Assembly (NCBI RefSeq): GCF_034119865.1
Contig: NZ_CP139421.1
Coordinates: 5,558,501-5,622,500 of the forward strand
Source: Algoriphagus sp. NG3
GTDB taxonomy: Bacteria; Bacteroidota; Bacteroidia; Cytophagales; Cyclobacteriaceae
Direction of reading: 5' to 3'
Length of the DNA: 64,000 bases
In this document: positions 36,401 through 44,085 of the stretch, in pieces
Layout of the letters: every line of letters begins with the position of its first letter
How positions within the stretch are numbered: the first letter of the stretch is position 1
Program-made: the position numbers and the translations under genes
The notes under the pieces: model-generated
Databases searched by the model: none
Seen by the model: the letters and a program-made list of their open reading frames with translations, nothing else
Told to the model about the DNA's origin: nothing

Positions 36401-38085
36401 AAAGCTCAGCCACACATATCGTCAAACCTTGGGTTTTTCTTTTTGGAGGGGTATTGCTTTTTGTTTTGCTTGGGCAATTCCTCCGTTTTCGGGTAGATCT
36501 CACGGAGGAAAAACGGTTTTCCCTGCACCCAGCTACAGAAGAAGTGCTTTCTCAGGTGTCTGATCCTCTTCATGTGGATATTCTTCTGGTAGGAAACAAT
36601 CTTCCTGGGGGTATGCGACGACTGCAAAAATCAATAGAAGAAACTATTAGGACTTTCAACGCATATAGTCCTGAGAAAATCACTTTTTCCTACTTTGATC
36701 CGATGAGTATTGAGGCTGGGGAGCAGGAAGAGTTTATACTTTCCCTCAATCAGTACGGCATCAATCCTACCAATCTTTCTGTGAATCAGCTTACCGGATT
36801 GCAGACCCAGCTGATTTTTCCCGGTATTTTGGTCAGCAATGAAGAGTACGAAACAGGAGCATTGATCCTCAAAGGGGAGCGCGGTATGAGCCCTGATCAG
36901 ATCTTAAACCAATCTATTGAAAACCTGGAATTTGAACTGAGCAATGCTATTCGCAAGTTGCTCTCGCCGGAATCCTCTGCCATTGCCATGCTTATTGGGC
37001 ATGGTGAGATGGGAGCTGATGAGGGGTTTGGGATGGTGGAGGCCTTGGATGGGGAGTTTGAACTGTTCAAAGTACCGCTAGAGCAGGCAAAAAAGCCAGA
37101 GGATTTGGCGCATTTTGCACTAGTATTTATCCAAGGCCCCAAGGGAAGTTATACCGAGCGTGAGATTTATCTCTTGGATCAATACGTCATGAATGGTGGG
37201 AGTCTCGTCGTTTTACTGGATGGCGTAGCGGCAGATATAGAAAATGCCGGAGGAGAGGGGACATTGGCAATGCCTTTTGAATCGGGTTTGGATAATTTGC
37301 TTTTCCGCTTTGGCATTCGTGTGAATAAGGATTTGATACAGGATCTTAATTTCGGCTACCTTCCGGTGATGGGAGGTAATTTCGGTGATCAGCAGCAGAT
37401 GGTGCCTTTACCTTGGCCATTCTACATCAATGCTGGGAGAATGCAGGCGCACCCAATTACCAAAGGGTTAGACGTGGTTAATTTCCGTTTTGTGAGTAGT
37501 TTGGATACGGTCATGGCAGCCGGAGTTGTAAAAACTCCCCTGATCTTTAGCTCTGATTATTCCAGGATTTTGTCGGCACCTGTGCGGGTTGCTTTCAGTG
37601 ACATGGAGCAGGAGCCGGATGTGAAGCTTTACGGGATGAAGAATTTGCCTCTTGCGTATTTGCTGGAAGGTGAATTTACCTCTCTTTATAAAAACCGCTT
37701 TTTACCGGATGGTTTTGCGAAAGCAGACTTTAAAGAAAGTGGAAAGGGTAAAGTGGTGGTAATCGGTGATGGAGAAGTTTTTCAAGCGCAGAGCAATCTG
37801 GAAAATGGTGCTCCGCTCCCTCTGGGTGAGGATCCATTCAGTCAGACTACCTATGCCAATAGGCTGTTTTTACAAAATCTGGCCCAATACCTTGCTGAAC
37901 CTGAGGGGATCATTGCTTCACGTACCCGCTCCTTGCAGATCCGTCCCTTGAATAAAGTGAAAGTAGTTCAGCAGAAAACCTATTGGCAGACAGTAAATGT
38001 GCTGGCTCCGGTAGTAATTTTATTGGTTTTTGGAGGAATAATAGGAGCCATTAGGAAGAATAGCTACAGCAAAAAAATAAAGTAG
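36397..38085 (+). CDS. gldG: Gliding motility ABC transporter substrate-binding protein GldG
   Basis: The start is the ATG overlapping the gldF stop (ATGA), giving 562 residues. An N-terminal membrane helix (about residues 12-30) precedes RVDLTEEKRFSLHPATEEVL, the opening of the GldG/ABC_transp_aux domain. A second helix near the C-terminus (VLAPVVILLVFGGIIGAI) anchors the periplasmic domain at both ends, as in known GldG proteins. Confidence 0.92.
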   Translation: MKSSATHIVKPWVFLFGGVLLFVLLGQFLRFRVDLTEEKRFSLHPATEEVLSQVSDPLHVDILLVGNNLPGGMRRLQKSIEETIRTFNAYSPEKITFSYFDPMSIEAGEQEEFILSLNQYGINPTNLSVNQLTGLQTQLIFPGILVSNEEYETGALILKGERGMSPDQILNQSIENLEFELSNAIRKLLSPESSAIAMLIGHGEMGADEGFGMVEALDGEFELFKVPLEQAKKPEDLAHFALVFIQGPKGSYTEREIYLLDQYVMNGGSLVVLLDGVAADIENAGGEGTLAMPFESGLDNLLFRFGIRVNKDLIQDLNFGYLPVMGGNFGDQQQMVPLPWPFYINAGRMQAHPITKGLDVVNFRFVSSLDTVMAAGVVKTPLIFSSDYSRILSAPVRVAFSDMEQEPDVKLYGMKNLPLAYLLEGEFTSLYKNRFLPDGFAKADFKESGKGKVVVIGDGEVFQAQSNLENGAPLPLGEDPFSQTTYANRLFLQNLAQYLAEPEGIIASRTRSLQIRPLNKVKVVQQKTYWQTVNVLAPVVILLVFGGIIGAIRKNSYSKKIK

Positions 38086-38205
38086 CTGATTATTGCGCTT
38101 CTAATGCATTAATTTTCCAGAGAATCAGTTATACGGAGGTTCAAATTAGAATTTATTTATAAATTTACCCCCATTCAAAAGTAAAAATAAATTAAGCCCT
38201 ACGAT

Positions 38206-39330
38206 ATGAAATTTATTGTTTCCTCTTCTGCCTTGTTAAAGCAGCTTTCGGCAATCAACGGTGTGGTGACCACCAATCCTGTAGTGCCCATTTTGGAGAA
38301 TTTTCTTTTTGAGATCAAAGAGAGTCTATTGACCATTACGGCATCTGACCTTCAGACTTCGATGATCACCGAAATAAACGTGGAAGCCAAAGAAGACGGA
38401 AATATTGCGGTGCCTGCAAAGATTTTGATCGAAACGCTTAAAAACCTTCCTGAACAGCCAGTCACATTCAGCATAGATCATGACACTTATGCTGTAGAGA
38501 TCAGCTCCGATAACGGGCGATATAGATTAGCGGGCGAAAATGCCACTGATTTTCCTAAAATCCCTACGGTAAGCAACGCAACTTCTGTGGATATGTCCAC
38601 TGAGGTACTTGCCTCAGCAGTTTCCAACACCATCTTTGCGACCAGTTCGGATGAGCTTCGTCCTGCGATGACGGGTGTTTACATCAATTTGAGCCCTACC
38701 AATACCACCTTTGTGGCTACTGACGGACACAGGTTGGTAAGATACAGAAGAGTGGATATTGCTTCTCAGGATGCTGCTACGCTGATTATCCCGCGTAAGG
38801 CCCTGAACTTATTGAAGTCAACACTGCCATCCGACAACTTGCCGGTGACTGTAGAGTTCAATCAGTCAAATGCCTACTTCAATTTCAACAACATCAAGAT
38901 GATCTGCCGTCTCATCGACGAGCGATTCCCTGATTACGAAAACGTGATCCCTGCGGAAAATCCTAATGTGATGACCATAGACCGTTCGGAATTATTGAGT
39001 TCACTACGTCGTATCGCGATCTATGCGAACAAGACCACGCATCAGGTAAGGTTGAAATTGACTGGTAGTGAATTGATGATTTCTGCCGAAGATCTTGACT
39101 TCTCCAACGAGGCAAATGAAAGACTATCCTGCGAACATGAAGGGGAGGATATAGAAATAGGATTCAACGCCAAATTCCTGGTGGAGATTCTAAACAACCT
39201 GTCATGCAAAGAAGTAAGCCTGAAGTTTTCCGCCCCTAACCGAGCTGGTTTGATTCTTCCTGCAGAGCAAGATGAAAATGAAGACATCCTGATGCTGGTA
39301 ATGCCGGTGATGCTAAATAACTACGTATAA
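38206..39330 (+). CDS. dnaN: DNA polymerase III beta subunit (sliding clamp)
   Basis: The 374-residue protein has the three-domain clamp layout: MKFIVSSSALLKQLSAINGVV at the start, YRLAGENATDFPKIP at the first domain junction, ATDGHRLVRYRR in the second, and the C-terminal LMLVMPVMLNNYV, the Bacteroidota form of the MPMRL end that contributes to the partner-binding pocket. It does not lie next to dnaA or recF in this window. A terminator follows. Confidence 0.97.
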   Translation: MKFIVSSSALLKQLSAINGVVTTNPVVPILENFLFEIKESLLTITASDLQTSMITEINVEAKEDGNIAVPAKILIETLKNLPEQPVTFSIDHDTYAVEISSDNGRYRLAGENATDFPKIPTVSNATSVDMSTEVLASAVSNTIFATSSDELRPAMTGVYINLSPTNTTFVATDGHRLVRYRRVDIASQDAATLIIPRKALNLLKSTLPSDNLPVTVEFNQSNAYFNFNNIKMICRLIDERFPDYENVIPAENPNVMTIDRSELLSSLRRIAIYANKTTHQVRLKLTGSELMISAEDLDFSNEANERLSCEHEGEDIEIGFNAKFLVEILNNLSCKEVSLKFSAPNRAGLILPAEQDENEDILMLVMPVMLNNYV

Positions 39331-39351
39331 ATAACCACAGACTATAAAACG

Positions 39352-39380
39352 AAAAGCCCGGAGAGTACTTCGGGCTTTTT
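39352..39380 (+). terminator. Intrinsic terminator of dnaN
   Basis: AAAAGCCCG and CGGGCTTTTT form a strong GC stem with a T-tract, 21 bases after the dnaN stop. Confidence 0.85.
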
Positions 39381-39494
39381 TATGCAATTTTTTTAACCGC
39401 AGTGAACACGGAGGCTGATACACAGGAGGGCGCAAGAATATTGTAACTGTCAATCCCCACAAAAATTTATGCTCAGGATGCTGCACAGCTAGTT

Positions 39495-39704
39495 CAAGTC
39501 TTCAGACTTGGACTTAAAATATTGCAGTCTTCAGACTGCTAGTTTGTATTTAGGGCATGCCTAAAAACGCCATTAATAGGTCAAAAGCTATCATTCTGAA
39601 TGATTAGCCCATTTTTCATGCGAGCTGTTTTTCAGCAAGCCCTATTTAAGGGGATAGAAGTCTGAAGACTTCATTATCCTAGGTTCAAGTCATGAGACTT
39701 GAAC
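39495..39704. repeat. Cluster of four REP-like palindromes
   Basis: Four short inverted repeats share the core AGTCT/AGACT: CAAGTCT-TC-AGACTTG (39495-39510), GCAGTCT-TC-AGACTGC (39524-39539), GAAGTCT-GA-AGACTTC (39657-39672), and GTTCAAGTC-ATGA-GACTTGAAC (39683-39704). They resemble the short extragenic palindromes mobilised by single-strand RAYT/Y1 transposases in other bacteria. The second miniature element sits between palindromes two and three, so it probably inserted into the cluster. Apart from these elements the 434 bases between dnaN and the VF530 gene hold no gene. Confidence 0.65.
39547..39648. mobile_element. Miniature inverted-repeat element, copy 2 (102 bp, reverse orientation)
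   Basis: Bounded by the 6-bp direct repeat TATTTA (39547-39552 and 39643-39648), the reverse complement of the TAAATA around copy 1. Read on the minus strand it starts GGGCTTGCTGAAAAA, identical to copy 1, then joins directly to the 74-bp right part shared with copy 1 (62 of 74 positions). It lacks the roughly 170-bp interior of copy 1, so it is an internally deleted form or copy 1 has gained sequence. Confidence 0.75.
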
Positions 39705-39764
39705 TGGCAAAGTTGTGAAAGTTTGGATAAACCTTCATGTCTTCTTTGTGGCTAAATTACCTAC

Positions 39765-40007
39765 TTACTTCTTTTTAGCGTCACGCAAAGATTTTAAATA
39801 AAGTCCTTCCACCCGCTCTCTAGCCCATGGGGTTTTTCGGAGAAATTTTAAGCTGGAATTGATCGAGGGATCATGGGTAAAGCAACGAATGTTGATCCTT
39901 TCGCCAAGTTCTTCCCAGCCGTAGAATTCCACAAGATGAGCCACTATATCGGCGAGTTTGATGCCGTGTAGGGGGTTATTGGGTTGGGAATCAGATTCTG
40001 AATTCAT
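39765..40007 (-). CDS. VF530-family (DUF2132) DNA-binding protein
   Basis: The 80-residue protein shows the family sequence [21 protein letters not shown], then [37 protein letters not shown]530 proteins are small helical proteins with a reported DNA-binding fold and no defined role. Length is normal. Confidence 0.88.
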   Translation of the reverse strand: MNSESDSQPNNPLHGIKLADIVAHLVEFYGWEELGERINIRCFTHDPSINSSLKFLRKTPWARERVEGLYLKSLRDAKKK

Positions 40008-40068
40008 GTTATGGTATATCTCTTAATGATTTAATTTATTGAATTTATGGTCAAAAAGTTCAATTGAA

Positions 40069-40455
40069 TCATTTCTTCTCTATAAAATCCCAGAGATTGC
40101 CATATAGATCCTTGAATACGGAGACTGTACCAAAAGCCTCTTCTGAAGGTTCCCGTATAAATTCCACACCTTTGGCGGTATAGTTGTGATAATCACGATA
40201 GAAATTGTCAGTGTATAAAAATAGAAATACCCTTCCTCCCGACTGAAACCCGATCTGGTTTCTCTGCAATTCATCTGCAGCTTTGGCTAATAGCAAGTGG
40301 CAGGTGGAACCCGGTGGGGAGACCCTAACCCAGCGTTTTACGTCGCTTAGGTGGGTGTCTTCAATCAGGTCAAACCCTAAAATTTGCGTATAATATTCAA
40401 TAGCCTCATCATAATCTCTTACTAAAATTGCAATTTGTCCGAGTTGTTGTTTCAT
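40069..40455 (-). CDS. VOC superfamily protein (glyoxalase/bleomycin-resistance fold)
   Basis: The 128-residue protein has two beta-alpha-beta-beta-beta halves: QLGQIAILVRDYDEAIEYYTQILGFDLIED at the start and GVEFIREPSEEAFGTVSVFKDLYGNLWDFIEK at the end. The final Glu and the starting Gln/His positions are where VOC metal ligands lie. Substrate unknown. A second, frameshifted VOC gene lies just upstream on the same strand. Confidence 0.85.
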   Translation of the reverse strand: MKQQLGQIAILVRDYDEAIEYYTQILGFDLIEDTHLSDVKRWVRVSPPGSTCHLLLAKAADELQRNQIGFQSGGRVFLFLYTDNFYRDYHNYTAKGVEFIREPSEEAFGTVSVFKDLYGNLWDFIEKK

Positions 40456-40495
40456 AGACGAAAATAAAACTTCCTGCTCTTTTCGACCCGATAAG

Positions 40496-40884
40496 TCAGG
40501 AAGTTTTTTCTGCTGAGGACTCTATGTCTTCTACTATGAAAATCGCATTTTTGTTTAAGTCAGTTAATCTGAATTCATGCGTGCCCCAAGCCGTGTTTTT
40601 GTTCATATGGTCACAATTAACCACACCTTTGACCACCAATGCCTCGAAGAACGGCTCTATGTTCTTTACGAAAATCTTTATACTACTGAACCATTCACAT
40701 GTTTTGACGCTCCAGTAGCTGAATACCTTTGGAGGTGAACCTCAACTTCTTCCAATCTCATGCCCGCATAGCTGTGATCACCAAATGTTTTGACAAATCC
40801 AAGCGTTTGGGCATACCACTCCAGGTCCCTAACGATATCCTGAGAAGGAAGAACAGGTATAGAACAGAGAAATTTTGTTTTCAT
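40496..40884 (-). pseudogene. Frameshifted VOC-family gene
   Basis: The first 68 codons from the ATG at 40884 (MKTKFLCSIPVLPSQDIVRD, then YAQTLGFVKTFGD) are the N-terminal half of a VOC protein but stop at 40678. In another frame of the same strand, starting at about the same point, the missing half continues: IKIFVKNIEPFFEALVVKG, then NTAWGTHEFRLTDLNKNAIF and IVEDIES, to a TGA at 40496-40498. The total of 389 bases is one short of 130 codons, so a single-base deletion near 40680-40695 explains it. The intact length would match the neighbour of 128 residues. A sequencing error is possible. Confidence 0.75.
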
Positions 40885-40923
40885 GAGTTTATAATTTGTC
40901 GTTTAATGGCCACACCTGCCTGC
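40885..40923 (-). promoter_or_regulatory. Duplicated leader, copy 1, directly before a start codon
   Basis: This 39-base stretch abuts the ATG of the VOC pseudogene and matches 43886-43924, which abuts the ATG of the Gfo/Idh gene, at 33 of 39 positions with no gaps. It contains TATAATTTGTC on the plus strand. It may carry a promoter or operator, or be a transposed 5' end. Confidence 0.5.
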
Positions 40924-40989
40924 CGATGCCTGTCCGTGGCGGATCGGGAGAATCAATCCCTGTCTAGCGACAAGCAGGCGACCTGCTAA

Positions 40990-41226
40990 GCAAAGAAAAT
41001 ACCCTTGCTGGCATCCTTGTGGATGATCATATAATCTTTTATGTATATCCGCTTTTATACCAGTAATGAGGCTAAAGCAAAATAGAATATGATTAACGCT
41101 AGCATTTAGGCCGCTTCGGTCACCCGTCACTTGTACTGAGCGTAGTCGAAGTATCGGTCTTCTGTCCGGCTCAGCAAAGAAATTACGGCTACTGGCATCA
41201 TTCCGTATATCCATGTAATCTTTTAT
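40990..41226. repeat. Diverged direct repeat in a gene-free stretch
   Basis: Two segments of about 53 bases, 40990-41042 and 41174-41226, both begin GCAAAGAAA, share CTGGCATC and end TAATCTTTTAT, at roughly 70% identity. Between them lies TGAGCGTAGTCGAAG (41138-41152), a variant of the GAGCGAAGTCGAA repeat seen at 50930. The whole 40885-41355 interval has no plausible gene. Confidence 0.4.
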
Positions 41227-41355
41227 ACGCTTTAGCTAAAACAAGATGATTGATTGTGTTTGTCAGAGAGGATTGAGAATATATTTTATCGTCAACCTTC
41301 CCAAGATATTCCTTTCAGGAAAGAGTGTATTCAATCATAAAGTTCAGATAAGTGT

Positions 41356-42303
41356 TTATGTGTTTTCAGAAAGCTGAGTTCTTACTTTTTCAAGCTCTGA
41401 CCTAATCTCCTTGATGCTTTCCCACTCCCTTCCTTCCTCACCATGCTCTATCCCCACGTATTCATGGAAATCGTGAAGTAGTACAATCTTCATCATTTTG
41501 GAATAGTCCAGTGTGGATTCATTTCCATTGTCGTCCCAAACCTTTGGTTTGAGGCTGACTCCCTTTGCCCGAGGCATCAATTCATCTACACCTCTGTACG
41601 AGTCATAGGAAATGGACTTTCCATCTTCTGTTGCTATCCGGAAATTGCCAAAATCCGGCAAACTCCCTGCTCTTGGATGGTCGGCTTTTTCGATCATTTC
41701 AGACAGCCACTTCCCATTGCTTGAAAAACCTCCGTGATTTTCTATTAGTACATTGATATCATAGTCATCCGCAAATACACACAGTTCATGTAAGCCAGCA
41801 CTGGCTAGGTCACTCGCTTGTTTATAATCTGCCGGAGAGGTGCTCCAAGGAATGGCAGAATAAGCGTTCACACGGATAGAGTGGCAGCCGAGGAACTTGG
41901 CGGCTTCCACCCATTTTTTATGATTTTCGACGGTCTGACTTCTTTCTTTTTTGGTGGATGCTCCAAGCATGCCTTCTCCATCGCACATAATGAGAACCGA
42001 TCTCACTCCTTCGCCCTCCGCCCGGGTTTTCATTTCCTTTAAATAAGTCATGTCTTTGGCTTTGTCCATAAAAAACTGATTGACATACTCTACTGCATCT
42101 ATACCGGCTTTTTTCGTCAGGGTAGGGAAGTCGAGATGATCCATTTTACCGGAGAAAAGCTGCTTGTTCAGAGACCATTCTGCAAGGGAAATTTTAAAGA
42201 GAGGGTCTGATCTTCTTGCGGAAAACCCCAAATGGGGAATCCCTAAACTAATAGCTGCCGTAGCTAGGCTAGCTGATTTGAGGAAGTTTCTTCTGTTGTT
42301 CAT
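41356..42303 (-). CDS. Tat-exported sugar phosphate isomerase/epimerase-like protein (xylose isomerase-like TIM barrel)
   Basis: The 315-residue protein begins with NNRRNFLKSASLATAAISLG, a twin-arginine signal. The AP_endonuc_2 TIM barrel follows, with AEWSLNKQL near the start, GIDAVEYVNQFF, IRVNAYS, the metal-ligand strand VLIENHGGFSSNG, and YVGIEHGEEG near the end. Members isomerise or epimerise keto-sugars or inositols. It follows a Gfo/Idh/MocA gene by 67 bases on the same strand; the two families often act on the same sugar. Confidence 0.85.
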   Translation of the reverse strand: MNNRRNFLKSASLATAAISLGIPHLGFSARRSDPLFKISLAEWSLNKQLFSGKMDHLDFPTLTKKAGIDAVEYVNQFFMDKAKDMTYLKEMKTRAEGEGVRSVLIMCDGEGMLGASTKKERSQTVENHKKWVEAAKFLGCHSIRVNAYSAIPWSTSPADYKQASDLASAGLHELCVFADDYDINVLIENHGGFSSNGKWLSEMIEKADHPRAGSLPDFGNFRIATEDGKSISYDSYRGVDELMPRAKGVSLKPKVWDDNGNESTLDYSKMMKIVLLHDFHEYVGIEHGEEGREWESIKEIRSELEKVRTQLSENT

Positions 42304-42370
42304 ATTGGGTTAGGTTATTGACTAAATAGAAAACTAAATATTTATAGTTACTTGAGCCTTATAATTGTGC

Positions 42371-43885
42371 CTAGATTTGCCAGCCTTTTCGGTAATCTCT
42401 CGTAAGGAATTTATTGGCTTCATTATCGTTGGTGATTTTCAGAGCAGAGGGATCAAAATCAACTTTTTTTCCTGACCGTAAGGTAACTGCACCCAGATTG
42501 ACTGTGTCAGTAATGGTCTGAGCACGGGTAAAACTTCCTGGTGTTTGAGTCCCGGACTGGATTGCATGTACCCAGGTTGTACTGCTTCTATCGATTTTAC
42601 TGGAATCAATCCTTTCTGAAGATGGTCTTGATGTCATTTTGGTCTCTGGTAGTAAAACCGGGTTTTCTCCACGGAATCCCCCGAGGATTTTTCCTTTAGT
42701 CCCTACCAGCATCAGCCCCTCATCGGGAGTGTCTTTTCCCTCCATTTCTAGCTCTAATGGGGCAAATGGTTTCATGCCACCATCATACCAGAACAGGTCA
42801 AAAGGTGAAAGACTAGCCTGTTGGGGAAATTTCCATTTGATCATACAGCTTGCCGGAAAAGCCACATCATTTTTTACCCATTGATAGACACCGTTTACTT
42901 CTTCGCGAGTGGTTGTTCCGTAGGCTTTTGCACTGATTGGAGAATTGCTGATTCCTAGGGTTTCAAATAGTGGGAAAAGGCTATAATGGCCCATGTCTGC
43001 CACGGATCCTCCTCCGAAGTCATACCATCCTCGGAAGACGTTATGGGTATAGTTTTTATGATACTCCATTTCGGGTACCGGCCCTAGCCAAAGATCCCAG
43101 TTGAATCCTTCGGGAATGGTTTCACTCCCAGAAGGGCGTTTAGTCCACTGTTGCCAAACAGGCCGATAGGACCAGTTGTGGATTTCTTTGAGTTCTCCGA
43201 TCAGCCCTTCATCTATCCAGGCTTTGATCTGTCGATATTCCGGACGGTCAGACCAGGCCAGTAAATGTGTGATGACACCGCTTGATTTTGCTTTTTCAAT
43301 GACTTTTCTGCCTTCCAGAAGCCTGTTGGAAATAGGTTTGTGAGTCACCACATGAATCCCTCTGTCCATGGCGGGCAGAGCGATGGAGGCGTGGGTATGA
43401 TCAGGAGTCATGATTTTGACTGCATCTATATCATTTTCCTTTGCAAAAAGTTCACGGAAGTCTTCATATGACGTACAGCTGTTTTTGCCTCCGGAGGGAC
43501 TGTTTTTTTGATAAAACCGATCTATATAGGCTTTGCCCACATCTCTTCCTCCGGGTATCCCTTTTGTATTATGCCACCAATTATCATCTCCCAATACGCT
43601 GCGAATATTGTCCCTGATGCCATAGGGAGACCAATCAATGTAGTCCTCACTATATTTATTCACATCACATACAGAGACTATGCGCACTTTAGGGTTTTGA
43701 AGTAGCTCTCCCATTTCCCTGAGTCCTTGGGTGCCGCATCCAATATTCGCTAACGTGATCTGATCAGATGGAGGGACTTTTCCTAGACCTGCAATAACAT
43801 GGGAAGGAACAATGGAAATCGACGCGGCGATTGATGCCGCTGTACCGACAAAGTCTCTACGGCTTAATTTTTCGGGGTTTTTCAT
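42371..43885 (-). CDS. Tat-exported Gfo/Idh/MocA family oxidoreductase
   Basis: The 504-residue protein starts KLSRRDFVGTAASIAASIS, a twin-arginine signal. The cofactor loop is GCGTQG (LANIGCGTQGLREMG), and the usual EKP is replaced by HKPISNRLLEG, which keeps the lysine. GGGSVADMGHYSLFPLFE is the family's substrate-domain motif. It belongs to the longer Bacteroidota subgroup of about 450-500 residues seen in polysaccharide utilisation. Probably in an operon with the isomerase-like gene. Confidence 0.85.
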   Translation of the reverse strand: MKNPEKLSRRDFVGTAASIAASISIVPSHVIAGLGKVPPSDQITLANIGCGTQGLREMGELLQNPKVRIVSVCDVNKYSEDYIDWSPYGIRDNIRSVLGDDNWWHNTKGIPGGRDVGKAYIDRFYQKNSPSGGKNSCTSYEDFRELFAKENDIDAVKIMTPDHTHASIALPAMDRGIHVVTHKPISNRLLEGRKVIEKAKSSGVITHLLAWSDRPEYRQIKAWIDEGLIGELKEIHNWSYRPVWQQWTKRPSGSETIPEGFNWDLWLGPVPEMEYHKNYTHNVFRGWYDFGGGSVADMGHYSLFPLFETLGISNSPISAKAYGTTTREEVNGVYQWVKNDVAFPASCMIKWKFPQQASLSPFDLFWYDGGMKPFAPLELEMEGKDTPDEGLMLVGTKGKILGGFRGENPVLLPETKMTSRPSSERIDSSKIDRSSTTWVHAIQSGTQTPGSFTRAQTITDTVNLGAVTLRSGKKVDFDPSALKITNDNEANKFLTRDYRKGWQI

Positions 43886-43924
43886 GGGTATATAATTTGT
43901 CTTTCAATGGTCACACTTGCCTGC
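43886..43924 (-). promoter_or_regulatory. Duplicated leader, copy 2, directly before the Gfo/Idh start codon
   Basis: Matches 40885-40923 at 33 of 39 positions, at exactly the same distance (zero) from the start codon. Just beyond it is a small palindrome GCCTGCGGGCAGGC. The remaining bases to 44085 hold nothing recognisable. Confidence 0.5.
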
Positions 43925-44085
43925 GGGCAGGCTCGATTTCATGTGTCTAATATTGATTTTAGTCGTGGCGATTTCAAGGATTTATTGGTTGTTTTTCAAT
44001 AGGCCTTCCTGCGCGGTGTCCGGAATTTAAGAGATCCCTTTCTTCTGCTCGGTTATTGCATCTTATTTAAATGTATGGTATATGA

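Noticed and set aside
40524-40718. A 64-codon plus-strand frame
   Set aside because: The minus strand carries the second half of the VOC pseudogene over the same bases.
43981-44030. A third copy of the miniature element (GTTTTTCAATAGGCC)
   Set aside because: Only about ten bases resemble the end; there is no second end and no flanking duplication.
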